Shown piece by piece: positions 55,623 through 64,000 of a DNA stretch of 64,000 bases. Under the pieces are notes generated by a model. The model ran no database searches and was not told the origin of the DNA. It worked only from the letters and a program-made list of their open reading frames with translations. Each line of letters starts with the position of its first letter. Within the stretch, counting starts at the first letter, position 1. Source of the stretch: Sporothrix humicola (lineage: Eukaryota; Ascomycota; Sordariomycetes; Ophiostomatales; Ophiostomataceae). The stretch is from assembly GCA_021396245.1 (NCBI GenBank), contig WNYE01000109.1:1-64000 (forward strand), in the 5' to 3' direction. Made by a program: the position numbers and the translations under genes.

Positions 55623-56409
55623 AATGCCGTTGTGGGCGTCCCGTTCACTAAGAAATTAGTGGAGAGCCTTGATAGTGGAGAGTCGAATCTAGCATCCGGG
55701 TCCGGGTGGCGGGGGTGTCCGGTGTGAAAAGGCAACAACGGCGATGGATAGAACAAAATGAAATGGCGGAGGAGTGTGCGCAGATGCTGCAAGTGTCTGT
55801 TGTTAGCAGTCGTGGATGAAGCTTGTGATGGAACGGAAGAAAGGTGGATGATGGCGGACTGGGAAACTTGGAGAATGGAAACAACAACAAGGAGAAACCG
55901 TCACAGATGACCTGGTAGGGTCACGTGGCACTGACGTGGCTCACATATAACCCAGCAAAAGAAGAAGGACCTGAAGAAGAATTCTAGCCTAGACCTGCCC
56001 TGGCCTAGAACGTAGTGAGCGTAGGTGTCTCGTTCACCTCCGGAATAGGACATACTATCTCAACTGTGTATTGACCCCATACAATAGCCGTACTGTGTGA
56101 ACACAGATTTTAAACAGTGCTAGCCAAACAACAGTCGCCATTTCCCAAGCCATGTGAGTCAATCGAGCCATGAAGAGGTTATAAAAGCATTTCACATCGT
56201 CTCTTGTGCCTGTTTATTTTGACTTTCAAATTACCACATCACCAACTTTTACCGCTTGGCCAATTGGCCTCTCTTGAGTAACAGAAGAAAAAAGAGAAGA
56301 AGAAGAAGCACTGGGAAACAAATCAACAGAGGGCGGTTTAAAAAAATTAGACTGAGAGAACACACAACCTTTCACCAAAAACAAGCATAGCCTTGCGCAG
56401 TCTACTATC
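55623..56409. promoter_or_regulatory. Divergent promoter between the Tag1-like gene and ornithine carbamoyltransferase
   Basis: 787 bases, including GTCACGTG at 55920-55927 and a Cpc1/Gcn4-type TGAGTCA at 56155-56161 (listed separately). A CT-rich leader on the minus strand precedes the Tag1-like start. No gene seen. Confidence 0.55.
56155..56161. promoter_or_regulatory. Candidate Cpc1/Gcn4 site upstream of ornithine carbamoyltransferase
   Basis: Exact TGAGTCA, the consensus for the bZIP regulator of general amino-acid control, 249 bases before the start codon of an arginine-pathway gene. The site is seen; binding is inferred. Confidence 0.6.
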
Positions 56410-57585
56410 ATGAGCACCTCACTCTTCCACGCTGCGAAGATGGCCTCTCGACATGTACAGACCCGGGCATATTCGACACCTCGTCACTTGATGTCCATTG
56501 CGGACCTCTCACCGAAAGAGTTTGCCCGCCTTGTTCTGAATGCTGCCCAGCACAAGAAGGCATTCAAAGCAGGAACTGCCTCAGAGAATCTCAAAACCAG
56601 TCTCTCTGGCCCTGCAGTCGCTCTGATGTTCAGCAAAAGGAGTACACGGACTCGCGTCTCAACAGAATCTGCGGTGTCCATGATGGGTGGACACCCAATG
56701 TTCTTGGGCAAGGACGATATCCAGCTTGGTGTAAGCAGTGCTGCACGATAAGGAGACGGTATCTGTGTTTTTGTTGCTAATTTTGATTTTTATGCAAATT
56801 TTCAGGTCAATGAGTCACTCCGTGATACCTCCACGGTCATCTCTTCCATGACATCGTGCATGGTTGCTCGTGTTGGCCCGCACTCTGATGTGACGGGCTT
56901 GGCAGAGCACTCTTCTGTCCCTGTCATCAATGCCTTGTCGGCCGACTTCCATCCTCTGCAGACGATTGCCGATTTCTTGACAATCCACGAGGCTTTCCCG
57001 GCATCCAACTTAAAAGAGGGCAGCCTCGGTCTCGAGGGCCGGAAAGTTGCTTGGGTTGGTGACTCAAATAACGTTCTTTTTGATTTGGCTATCGGCTGTT
57101 TCAAGATGGGCGTTGATATTGCAGTCGCTTCTCCCAAGGGCTACGGCATCCCCGACCGCATGCGGTCTCTTATCCTCTCTTCTGGCTCCAACAGCAAGCT
57201 GATCGAGACGACTGTCCCGGAGGATGCTATCAAGGATGCCGATATCCTGGTGACAGACACGTGGGTGTCCATGGGCCAAGAGGAAGAGACGAAGCGCCGT
57301 CTGCAGGCTTTCGAGGGCTACCAGATCACAAACGATCTGGCCAAGCGTGGTGGAGCCAAGCCTGACTGGAAGTTTATGCACTGCCTGCCTCGTCACCCAG
57401 AGGAGGTTGCGGACGAGGTTTTCTATGACTCTCGGTCATTGGTTTTCCAGGAGGCAGAAAATCGGCTCTGGGCAGCCATTGGTGAGCACAGTTACCTTTC
57501 GATCCTTTTATGAAACACAACAATGCGCTAACACACATCAGCTGCTCTGGAGGGCTTTGTTGTCAACAAGGGTGACATTGTTTAA
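56410..57585 (+). CDS. ARG3: Ornithine carbamoyltransferase, mitochondrial
   Basis: Makes citrulline from ornithine and carbamoyl phosphate in arginine biosynthesis. Exons 56410-56730, 56806-57481 and 57542-57585 give 346 residues; introns are 75 and 60 bases. The last exon carries only the conserved tail ALEGFVVNKGDIV. The first about 25 residues (SLFHAAKMASRHVQTRAYS) look like a mitochondrial targeting peptide, fitting matrix location in filamentous fungi. Carbamoyl-phosphate site FSKRSTRTRVSTE, HPLQTIADFLT, the ornithine-side loop VSMGQE and the catalytic HCLPR are all intact. Name follows yeast ARG3; in Aspergillus the gene is argB and in Neurospora arg-12. It converges on ILV6. Confidence 0.96.
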
Positions 57586-57753
57586 CCTTGTCAATGCAAT
57601 TTGCATATTGTGCACCGAGTCGAGAAGCTGCATGTATCCCATGCATAAAAAATTGAACCTATCTGGCCAGCAGGAGATTTGCAACTGGACATATAAACTC
57701 ACAGGTACACAAATACGAGGTCACCAGATGGCTTAGCGAGCATCGTTTGCACC

Positions 57754-57779
57754 CAAAAAATAAAATAAAATAAAATAAA
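57754..57779. repeat. AAAAT microsatellite
   Basis: Four to five copies of AAAAT in the shared 3' region of ornithine carbamoyltransferase and ILV6. Confidence 0.8.
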
Positions 57780-57832
57780 CCTTAAATTAGGTACACAAAA
57801 TAGAGAAAAATCTCCTGTCTTTCACAACCATC

Positions 57833-58935
57833 CTAACCAGGAGGAAGCTGGCTAGCATCGACAACCTCATCTGCCTCCTTGACAGGCGTGTCCTCATCAG
57901 GGCCGTGGAGGGGCGAGCGCGGCAGTGCCATAAGACCCGTACGAGCCGACTCCAGGATACCGAAAGGGCCAACAAGCTTCAGGAAGGAGTCGATTCTGGA
58001 TGGCTTGGCAGATCTGTGTATGCATCGTCAGTATTTATGCATGGGAGAAAAGCAGCTATGATATGCCGGTAAAAAAAAAAAAAATTGAAAAGAACATGAA
58101 AAAGAGAGGATAAAAGTGCTTACACTTCAACAATACAGCTGTTAGTGCTGATGTCCAATACCTTGCCACCAAACTGGTGAGTAAAGTAAGTGATGCTCTT
58201 CAGATGTTCGTGCTTGTGACGAAGGGCCTCGCTTGCGGCGAGGCGGCTGGGGTGGAAGTCCTCGCTGACATCGGCAAGCGACACATCGAAAGCCTCGCCG
58301 TCTTGTTCGCCGTTGGCGTCGACGGGCGCAGTGATCTCACGATGGTGGGCCAACAGCTCCTCGAAGTACTCAGGACCAAGGATGTTGACCTTGGCCAGGA
58401 GCAGCTCGCGCTGCACCAGAGCAGCATTGGTGTAGTCCAGGACAGCCCATACAGGGACAAGGTCCTCGAGCTGCCTCCGGGCCTGCTCAACCACACCGTC
58501 CTGGCCGGTCAGAACAATGGTCATGCGCGACAGGTCCTCGACCTCGGTGCTGCACACAACGAGCGAGTCAATGTTGAAGCCACGGGCGGCGAGAATTCCG
58601 GACACGCGGGACAGAACACCTGGCTCGTTCTGGACAAGGCAGTTGAGGATGTGTCGTGTAGACGGGGCCAGCGACGGCGTCGGCGTCTCATAGAGGATGT
58701 TGGAGACAGCGGCCTGGGCCGACCACGACGGCGGGGTATCGCTCACGGGGAGAGGAGCCTGGCGACGCCGGAGGGCCTTGTAGGCAATGGCGGATGTGGA
58801 GCTGCTGGTGTTGGAGCTGTGCCGCATGCTGACGGCAGCGGTAGCGGATGTGGCCTGAAAGGCCGTGGCCGGGCGGACGCCGGAAGAGGACACCGCCCGC
58901 CATGGCGACGAGAGCATGAGGCGGCGAGAGGCCAT
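57833..58935 (-). CDS. ILV6: Acetolactate synthase regulatory (small) subunit
   Basis: Confers valine feedback on the catalytic subunit of the first step of branched-chain amino-acid synthesis in mitochondria. Exons 58124-58935 and 57833-58013 give 330 residues; the 110-base intron (GTAAGC...ACACAG) joins TNSCIVEV to SAKPSRIDSFLKLVGPFG. The N-terminal Arg/Ser-rich 55 residues form a targeting sequence. The ACT domain starts at HILNCLVQNEPGVLSRVSG (with the GxL/ARGFNIDSL features), and the second family domain includes RELLLAKVNILGPEYFEELL and the insert between EITAPVDANG and VSEDFHPS typical of fungal Ilv6. The tail GILESARTGLMALPRSPL is diagnostic. Its promoter carries TGAGTCA. Confidence 0.96.
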
Positions 58936-59862
58936 GGTGCAATTGGCAGTGTAAAATCCGGATCAAGCCCTATCGCCAAAGGGCATGTCCTGTGGAATTT
59001 TTTTTTTAAGCGGTCAATTGAGGCTACTTAAAGTATACCTCCCTGCTTGATGTGAGTCAGAAGGAAACCAGAGGAATCAGACGAAGGAGAGAGGGCGACG
59101 AAATAGTGAATGAATGTCGGACCGGGCCAAAAGAAAGAGCAAAAAAAATAGTGCCCACCCCCCGACTTCGCACCCTAGCTCGACTAAGAAACGGAGCAGT
59201 AATATTGTAGCCATTTAGTGTTATCTTCCCTCTCCTCCTGCTAACAGACCAAGTAAGGTATTCGGCGTACAGTAGGAGACCCACCCGACAGAAGCCAGCG
59301 CCTGGAACACCTGTGGAGCACAGTGCAGATCGGAACCGGGACAAAATTTTCACGAGTGGCCTCGGGAGCCGACAGAAACTCAACACGAGCCTTCAGTGCC
59401 CGCCAGCCCAGCTCGTCTGTCTGCTCTCATTGGCTTGGCTCGCTAAACAACCACCAAAACGCTCAGCCTCATACCGCTAGCTTAAAAGTCCACCAAGAAA
59501 CTTACAAAGAAAGATCTTCGTACAACAACGGCCAGTCAGCAGAAGCAATCCACCAGACGTCGTGTTCACGTCGCACCTTATTTTCTCTTCTATTATTTAT
59601 TTTATATATATTTTTTAAATTATTTTCTTTTCTCTCTCACGCCCTCAAGCTCTGTCAATTGCAAGCCAACACCCGCCCTGCAGCTCCCCTTGGAGCCATT
59701 ACACAGCTTAACCGAAGGGCAACGGGCCCCTGGATCGCCCTCGACTACACAAGACAACGAACTCTTCTTTGAATTCAAGGTGCTGCGCCTATCTTTATTT
59801 TTCAACTTGCGACGACAAGCTCCGTGGGCCATTACCCGTTGGCACTAGCACCCGAGGCCAAA
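58936..59862. promoter_or_regulatory. Divergent promoter between ILV6 and the KH-domain gene
   Basis: 927 bases. Includes TGAGTCA at 59053-59059 close to ILV6 (listed separately), an A/T-rich patch with TTATATATAT around 59593-59612, and a T/CT-rich leader before the KH gene. No coding region supported. Confidence 0.55.
59053..59059. promoter_or_regulatory. Candidate Cpc1/Gcn4 site upstream of ILV6
   Basis: Exact TGAGTCA 118 bases upstream of the ILV6 start codon, a typical position for general amino-acid control. Binding is inferred. Confidence 0.6.
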
Positions 59863-62250
59863 ATGGATTCGAGCGAACGGCGGAGTGCAAAGCGATCGCG
59901 ATTCGACCAGACCGAACCGGAACCGAAGCGCGTTTCCCGTTTTGACCGCCGGTCACGATCGCCGCCTACCCGGCGAGACGACGCTGCACGCGATCGTACA
60001 CTACCATCCCGCGAGGCCGATGGCCCTTCCGAGCAAGAGCCCAAACGCCATGATCCTGCGGCCGCCGCCGGTACGTTGAAAATCTTATTTGGTCTCCGTG
60101 GGGAGGATGTCGTGCTTCTGGAAAACTGTGGCTCTGGAGCTTTACTAACCACTTTTGCGAAACAGCGGCCATTGCAGCCAGAATCAGCGAACAACTTCAG
60201 TCCCGGAAAAGCAGCCGCGACATTGACGACTCTGTAGCGACACCAACCACGGTCACAAACGCAAAGGCCACGGCCTCGGTGTCTGCCGCGAACATCAACG
60301 GCGAGATCTACATCTCCGACGGTGACTACATCAAGGACATCGAGGTCAACGAGGAGCGGAACCGATACATTGTCACAAAGGCTTCGACACAGAAAATGGT
60401 AAGCATTGCTCCCACCGGCCTGCAGCCTATGGGACAAACTAGTTGCATCCAACCGAAGCGACCTCCTTTGCTAAACGCTTGGTTCCCTAAGCCAAGTCCT
60501 CTCTTTGGCACCTGCTGACCCGAACCCTCTTTTCCTACAGATTAAAGACGAAACCGGTGCAGGTACGCCACTTATATGCTTTTCTCGCAACATACCAATG
60601 CCCGCCTTCTTTGAACAGTATCGACAACGGGCGTTATTTGCCGTCCCGGGGTCTAACATGTCACAGATGTCACAACCAGGGGCAGCTATCTTCCCGACAA
60701 AAGCTTGGCCTCGGCCTCGGTAAGCCACAACCAAATCACGCATTTGAAGCCACTGGCTATTCGGCCAGGAGACCAAAAGCAATGCTAATGCCAGTACAGA
60801 ACCCCCCATTATATTTGCATATTACCAGCACGACAAAGGAAGGGCTGGAGAAAGCCATCGCCAAAGTCAACGAGCTTCTCCACTCGGAACTGCCGCCCTT
60901 AGTTGACGAGAGGCGATTTCGGCGTCGAGAACGCGAAGAACAACCGCCTGTTGAACGAGACGAGTTCGGCCGGGTAGGAAAAATAAAAACTCACCACATG
61001 AGAGTCTTTACCGAAAACCATTTGTACTGACACGTGGACCTAAAGAGAAAATGGCCAGATAAACAGATACCTGTTAATCTTGAGCCGATTCCCGGCTTCA
61101 ATTTGCGCGCGCAGGTTGTCGGCCATGGCGGCGCATATGTGAAGCACATCCAGCAAGAGACCAGTTGTCGGGTCCAAATCAAGGGACGAGGCTCTGGCTT
61201 CATCGAGTCCTCAACGGGCCGAGAAAGTGACGAGCCCATGTACCTGCATGTCACGTAAGTATACAAGCGATATCCATCATGCTTCGCTTCAGCAATGATA
61301 CACAGAATCGTCCATTGGTCGCTAACATCTTACAGGGGTCCCGACCCTGAGATGGTTGAGAAGGCCAAGGAACTTTGCGAGGACCTGTTAGAAAATGTAA
61401 AGGACCAGTATGAGTCTTTCAAGAGCCGGCCCCAGCGGCCATATGGCGGCCAGGGTGGCTACGGCGACCGCCATGGAAACGGAAACCACAGTCATCACCA
61501 GGGCCACGGAGGAGGTCGCGGAGGATACGTTGGCCGCGGTGGCCGTGGAGGCTACAACGGATATGGAGGACACGGGGGACACGGAGGCCATGGTAGCTAC
61601 GGCGGTCACGACCGGGACGGCAACGATCCTAGTGGATACAACTCTCCAAACTCCGGTGCAGGAAACGGCAGCGGGAATGCAAACCACAGCCCAGCCCCTA
61701 CGGCCACACCGTCGACACCGACTGTAGCGCCATCTGGTACGCCCGATGCTGTCAATTCAGCTGCAGGTGCGGACTATGCTGCGCAATACGCACAGTACTA
61801 CGGGGCTAATGATCCATATGCGCCGTACGGCGGCTATGCAGCGTGAGTGCTCCTCCCTTTCTACCAGTGGTGAATTCATCCACTGCTCGACGTAGCCATC
61901 TGGCCCCTTCACGGTTCTTGCATTGCTAACGTATTTTCTCCGTCACAGCTATGTTCAGTATTACCAACAATACTACGCCGCAGCACAGCAAGCGCAGCAG
62001 CAGCAAGCCAACGTGGCTCCGCCACCAGGCGTCACCCAGGCATCCGGTGCCTCACCTCCGCCTCCGCCGCCTCCACCACCAAGCGATGCTCCACCTCCAC
62101 CTCCACCTCCACCGCCAAGTGACGCACCTCCGGAAGTAGCTGGAAGTTACGGTTCGGTACGTAGTTGAAGTTGGCTCTGAGTCGGTATCTGTCAAGATCT
62201 AATTTCTGACTTTTACTCATTGAAAGGCCGCGCCCCCCACCGGTATTTAA
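59863..62250 (+). CDS. KHDC4/BLOM7-like KH-domain RNA-binding protein
   Basis: Nine exons: 59863-60070, 60166-60398, 60541-60562, 60667-60719, 60800-60973, 61046-61254, 61336-61842, 61949-62156, 62227-62250, giving 545 residues. The start is basic (SAKRSRFDQTEPEPKRVSRF). A first KH-like region spans YIKDIEVNEERNRYIVT to TRGSYLPDKSLASA and PPLYLHITSTTKEGLEKA; its core is split over exons 2-5, one of them only 22 bases long. The second KH domain runs from IPVNLEPIPGFNLRAQVVGH through VKHIQQETSCRVQIKGRGSG to the exon-7 start TGPDPEMVEKAKELCEDLLE. The rest is Gly/Tyr/His-rich, then Gln-rich and poly-Pro. The last exon (AAPPTGI) depends on a strong GTACGT site; reading through would end in VRS instead. 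KHDC4 proteins act in splice-site choice. Confidence 0.88.
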
Positions 62251-62656
62251 AAGGGCGTTGATAAGTCTGTATATGGTTCTCACGTCACCTATATTGTCCG
62301 TTCTGCATACCGGCATAGATACGGTATCTGCTTGGAAATGTGATTATAAAATATGCTAGGCAAATTTATAACATGAAGTATCAATCGAGCTTTGGCTGGT
62401 ATTGGCGTTGTTGTTATTAACTCGAGTATCGACATTAGACGCTGTTGTTGTTTGATATGCAAATAGACGATTCCAAAAATTAGCTCCATTAATTACATAA
62501 GGCTTTCAGCCTATGATGCGTAATGCCTTCCTCATCTTAGCCTCCCATATGTGCCTACGATATTGCAAATACTTTTCCTGGACAAATGTCTGCAAACAAC
62601 AAGTGAATTGCAGTACTCTTAAGACTAATCGACGACGTTTTCACACAGTCACCACA
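62251..62656. other. Intergenic KH gene to TRAPPC13
   Basis: 406 AT-rich bases: 3' region of the KH gene and the TRAPPC13 promoter. Nothing else recognised. Confidence 0.6.
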
Positions 62657-63842
62657 ATGACGCATCAAAGATACCCATCGCAAGATGTCATCAAAGAACC
62701 ACATCCGATCTCACTCAAGGTCCTAAGGCAAGTTGCAAGTCAATAAGTGAATCACTCAAAGAAAACACATTATCTGGCTGCAATATATTCTAATACATTG
62801 CGTTATTAGGCTGTCGCGTCCAGCCCTTGTATCGCAGTATCCTATTGCCACGCCGTTGTCGTCAAGCATACCGCCCCTCACAACACCAGCATCGTTGGCC
62901 TTTCGGGGATCTCCATCGGACAGTCTCCCTTCCGGTACCAGTTCAGACCCATTTTTGCTGAGCCCCATCTTGAACCTCCCACCGTCATTCGGGTCGGCAT
63001 ACGTTGGCGAGTCGTTTGCGTGCACTTTGTGTGTCAACCTCGATACTGTCCGTGGCCCCGGCGCAGATGTCGACGACATTCCAAATAGGACAATACGCGA
63101 TGTGCGTATCGAAGCTGAGATGAAGACACCTTCAACAGCCGGGGTTGTGAAACTAGACCTGGCTCCCGATGAAAGCGATGACCCAAGAACCATGCCAGAC
63201 GCGGCCACCAACAGCAACGTCGGCGTGGACCTCGGATGGGGACAAACAGTACAGAAAGTGGTTCGCTTCGACCTTAAAGAGGAGGGCAATCACGTACTAG
63301 CTGTGACAGTGAGCTACTACGAGGCTACGGAAACGAGCGGGCGCACGCGGACGTTTCGAAAACTGTATCAGTTCATTTGCCAGCCGTCTCTTATCGTGCG
63401 AACAAAAGCCGGGCCATATTTAGCACCGGCATCAGCACGACGGAGCGACACATCCAGCAAAGGTGCAAGCAGCCTAGAGAAGCCGCTCCGGCGGTGGATA
63501 TTGGAGGCACAGCTGGAGAACTGCGGAGGGGATGTCCTGCAATTGGACCAGGTGGCGCTGCAGCTAGAACCGTCACTCACCTATGAGGACTGTAATAACT
63601 GGAGCGATGACAGCAATCCATCTACGCCTTCATCTGCGACCGGCTATGGCAGTAGACGGCCCGTCCTTCACCCGGGCGAGATAGAGCAAGTTAGTTTCCT
63701 GGTACAGGAAATGTGGCCTGGACTACAAGAGGAAAGCAACGGACGCCTTGCATTTGGCGTGCTCGGGATTGGGTGGCGAGGCGAGATGGGCAGCCGTGGG
63801 TATCTGTCTACAGGGAAGCTGGGAGCACGAACCGTTCGATGA
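62657..63842 (+). CDS. TRAPP complex subunit 13 (DUF974)
   Basis: Subunit of TRAPP tethering complexes acting at the Golgi and in autophagy. Exon 1 (62657-62727) encodes MTHQRYPSQDVIKEPHPISL then KVLR; exon 2 is 62810-63842. Together they give 367 residues. The intron (82 bases) starts GCAAGT instead of GT and ends TTAG, with a TTCTAAT branch region. The join yields the conserved LKVLRLSRPALVSQYPIATP. Later family features: PFLLSPILNLPPSFGSAYVG, ESFACTLCVNL, FRKLYQFICQPSLIVRTKA and LEAQLENCGGDVLQLDQVAL, then the Trp-rich end LAFGVLGIGWRGEMGSRGYL. Without exon 1 the conserved N-terminal strand would be lost. Confidence 0.9.
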
Positions 63843-64000
63843 GCTCGGTATTTTAGACAGCCTGCTCGGCAAGACAAGACACCGACTCTGTCATGGTGCC
63901 CATATTCGATTGATGCAGTCATTATACTGTTCTCTGCTTCATCACCATCAGGCGTGGCTTGTCCCTCTCTGTTAAAATAGCGCCCTTTGTATCTCATTTA
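63843..64000. other. TRAPPC13 3' flank to window end
   Basis: 158 bases after the stop; nothing recognised. Confidence 0.6.

Noticed and set aside
9093..55927. CACGTG hexamers (9093, 11222, 36083, 46108, 50923, 55922) as a bHLH regulon
   Set aside because: The count I noticed in 64 kb is not above the chance expectation (about 15 for a 6-mer), so no enrichment can be claimed although a class B bHLH gene is nearby.
1..64000. Transposons, CRISPR arrays, secondary-metabolite clusters or viral insertions
   Set aside because: No transposase, reverse transcriptase, long terminal or inverted repeats, spaced repeats, PKS/NRPS or viral genes were seen on either strand.

Overview
This window is nuclear DNA of a filamentous ascomycete, most likely a member of the Sordariomycetes. 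I infer this from gene content (Mug190-type SMP/C2 protein, a Fungal_trans_2 regulator, UreG, Sec31, Tag1-like protein), from short GT-AG introns of about 50-300 bases with CTAAC/CTAAT-like branch sites, and from CT-rich leaders. It carries about 27 protein genes, most of them conserved eukaryotic housekeeping genes. I see no transposon, phage, CRISPR array or biosynthetic gene cluster.

Layout: (1) 1-14 kb: a tRNA-like element, urease accessory UreG, the head-to-head pair TSR1/UTP7 (small-subunit ribosome assembly), peptidyl-tRNA hydrolase 2, nicotinamide riboside kinase and the tri-snRNP protein Snu66/SART1. (2) 14-32.7 kb: a Mug190-like SMP/C2 membrane-contact protein, a conserved nuclear-looking protein of unknown function, a Y-family polymerase (iota-like) and a bHLH regulator, separated by two 3.3-3.6 kb gene-free stretches rich in polypyrimidine tracts. 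(3) 32.7-41 kb: TMEM135-like protein, GET2, a short-chain dehydrogenase, a Fungal_trans_2 regulator and a secreted CE1 esterase. (4) 41-52 kb: SEC31, a PPIE-like RRM protein, a small mitochondrial membrane protein, COX12, SDE2 and ribosomal protein eS10. (5) 52-64 kb: a Tag1-like vacuolar membrane protein, ornithine carbamoyltransferase, the acetolactate synthase regulatory subunit, a KHDC4-like KH protein and TRAPPC13.

Exon structures were rebuilt by hand from splice signals, reading frame and family conservation; every rebuilt coding sequence has a length divisible by three. Four genes belong to pre-mRNA splicing or RNA binding (Snu66, Sde2, the PPIE-like RRM, the KHDC4-like protein). Two neighbouring amino-acid genes (ornithine carbamoyltransferase and ILV6) each have a perfect TGAGTCA (Cpc1/Gcn4-type) site upstream.

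I did not find a convincing undescribed multi-gene system. The most unusual signals are a putative 3-nucleotide microexon in COX12, a Pol eta-type ubiquitin-binding zinc finger on a Pol iota-like polymerase, a GC-AG intron in TRAPPC13, and a stop-free, in-frame intron in the riboside kinase gene.
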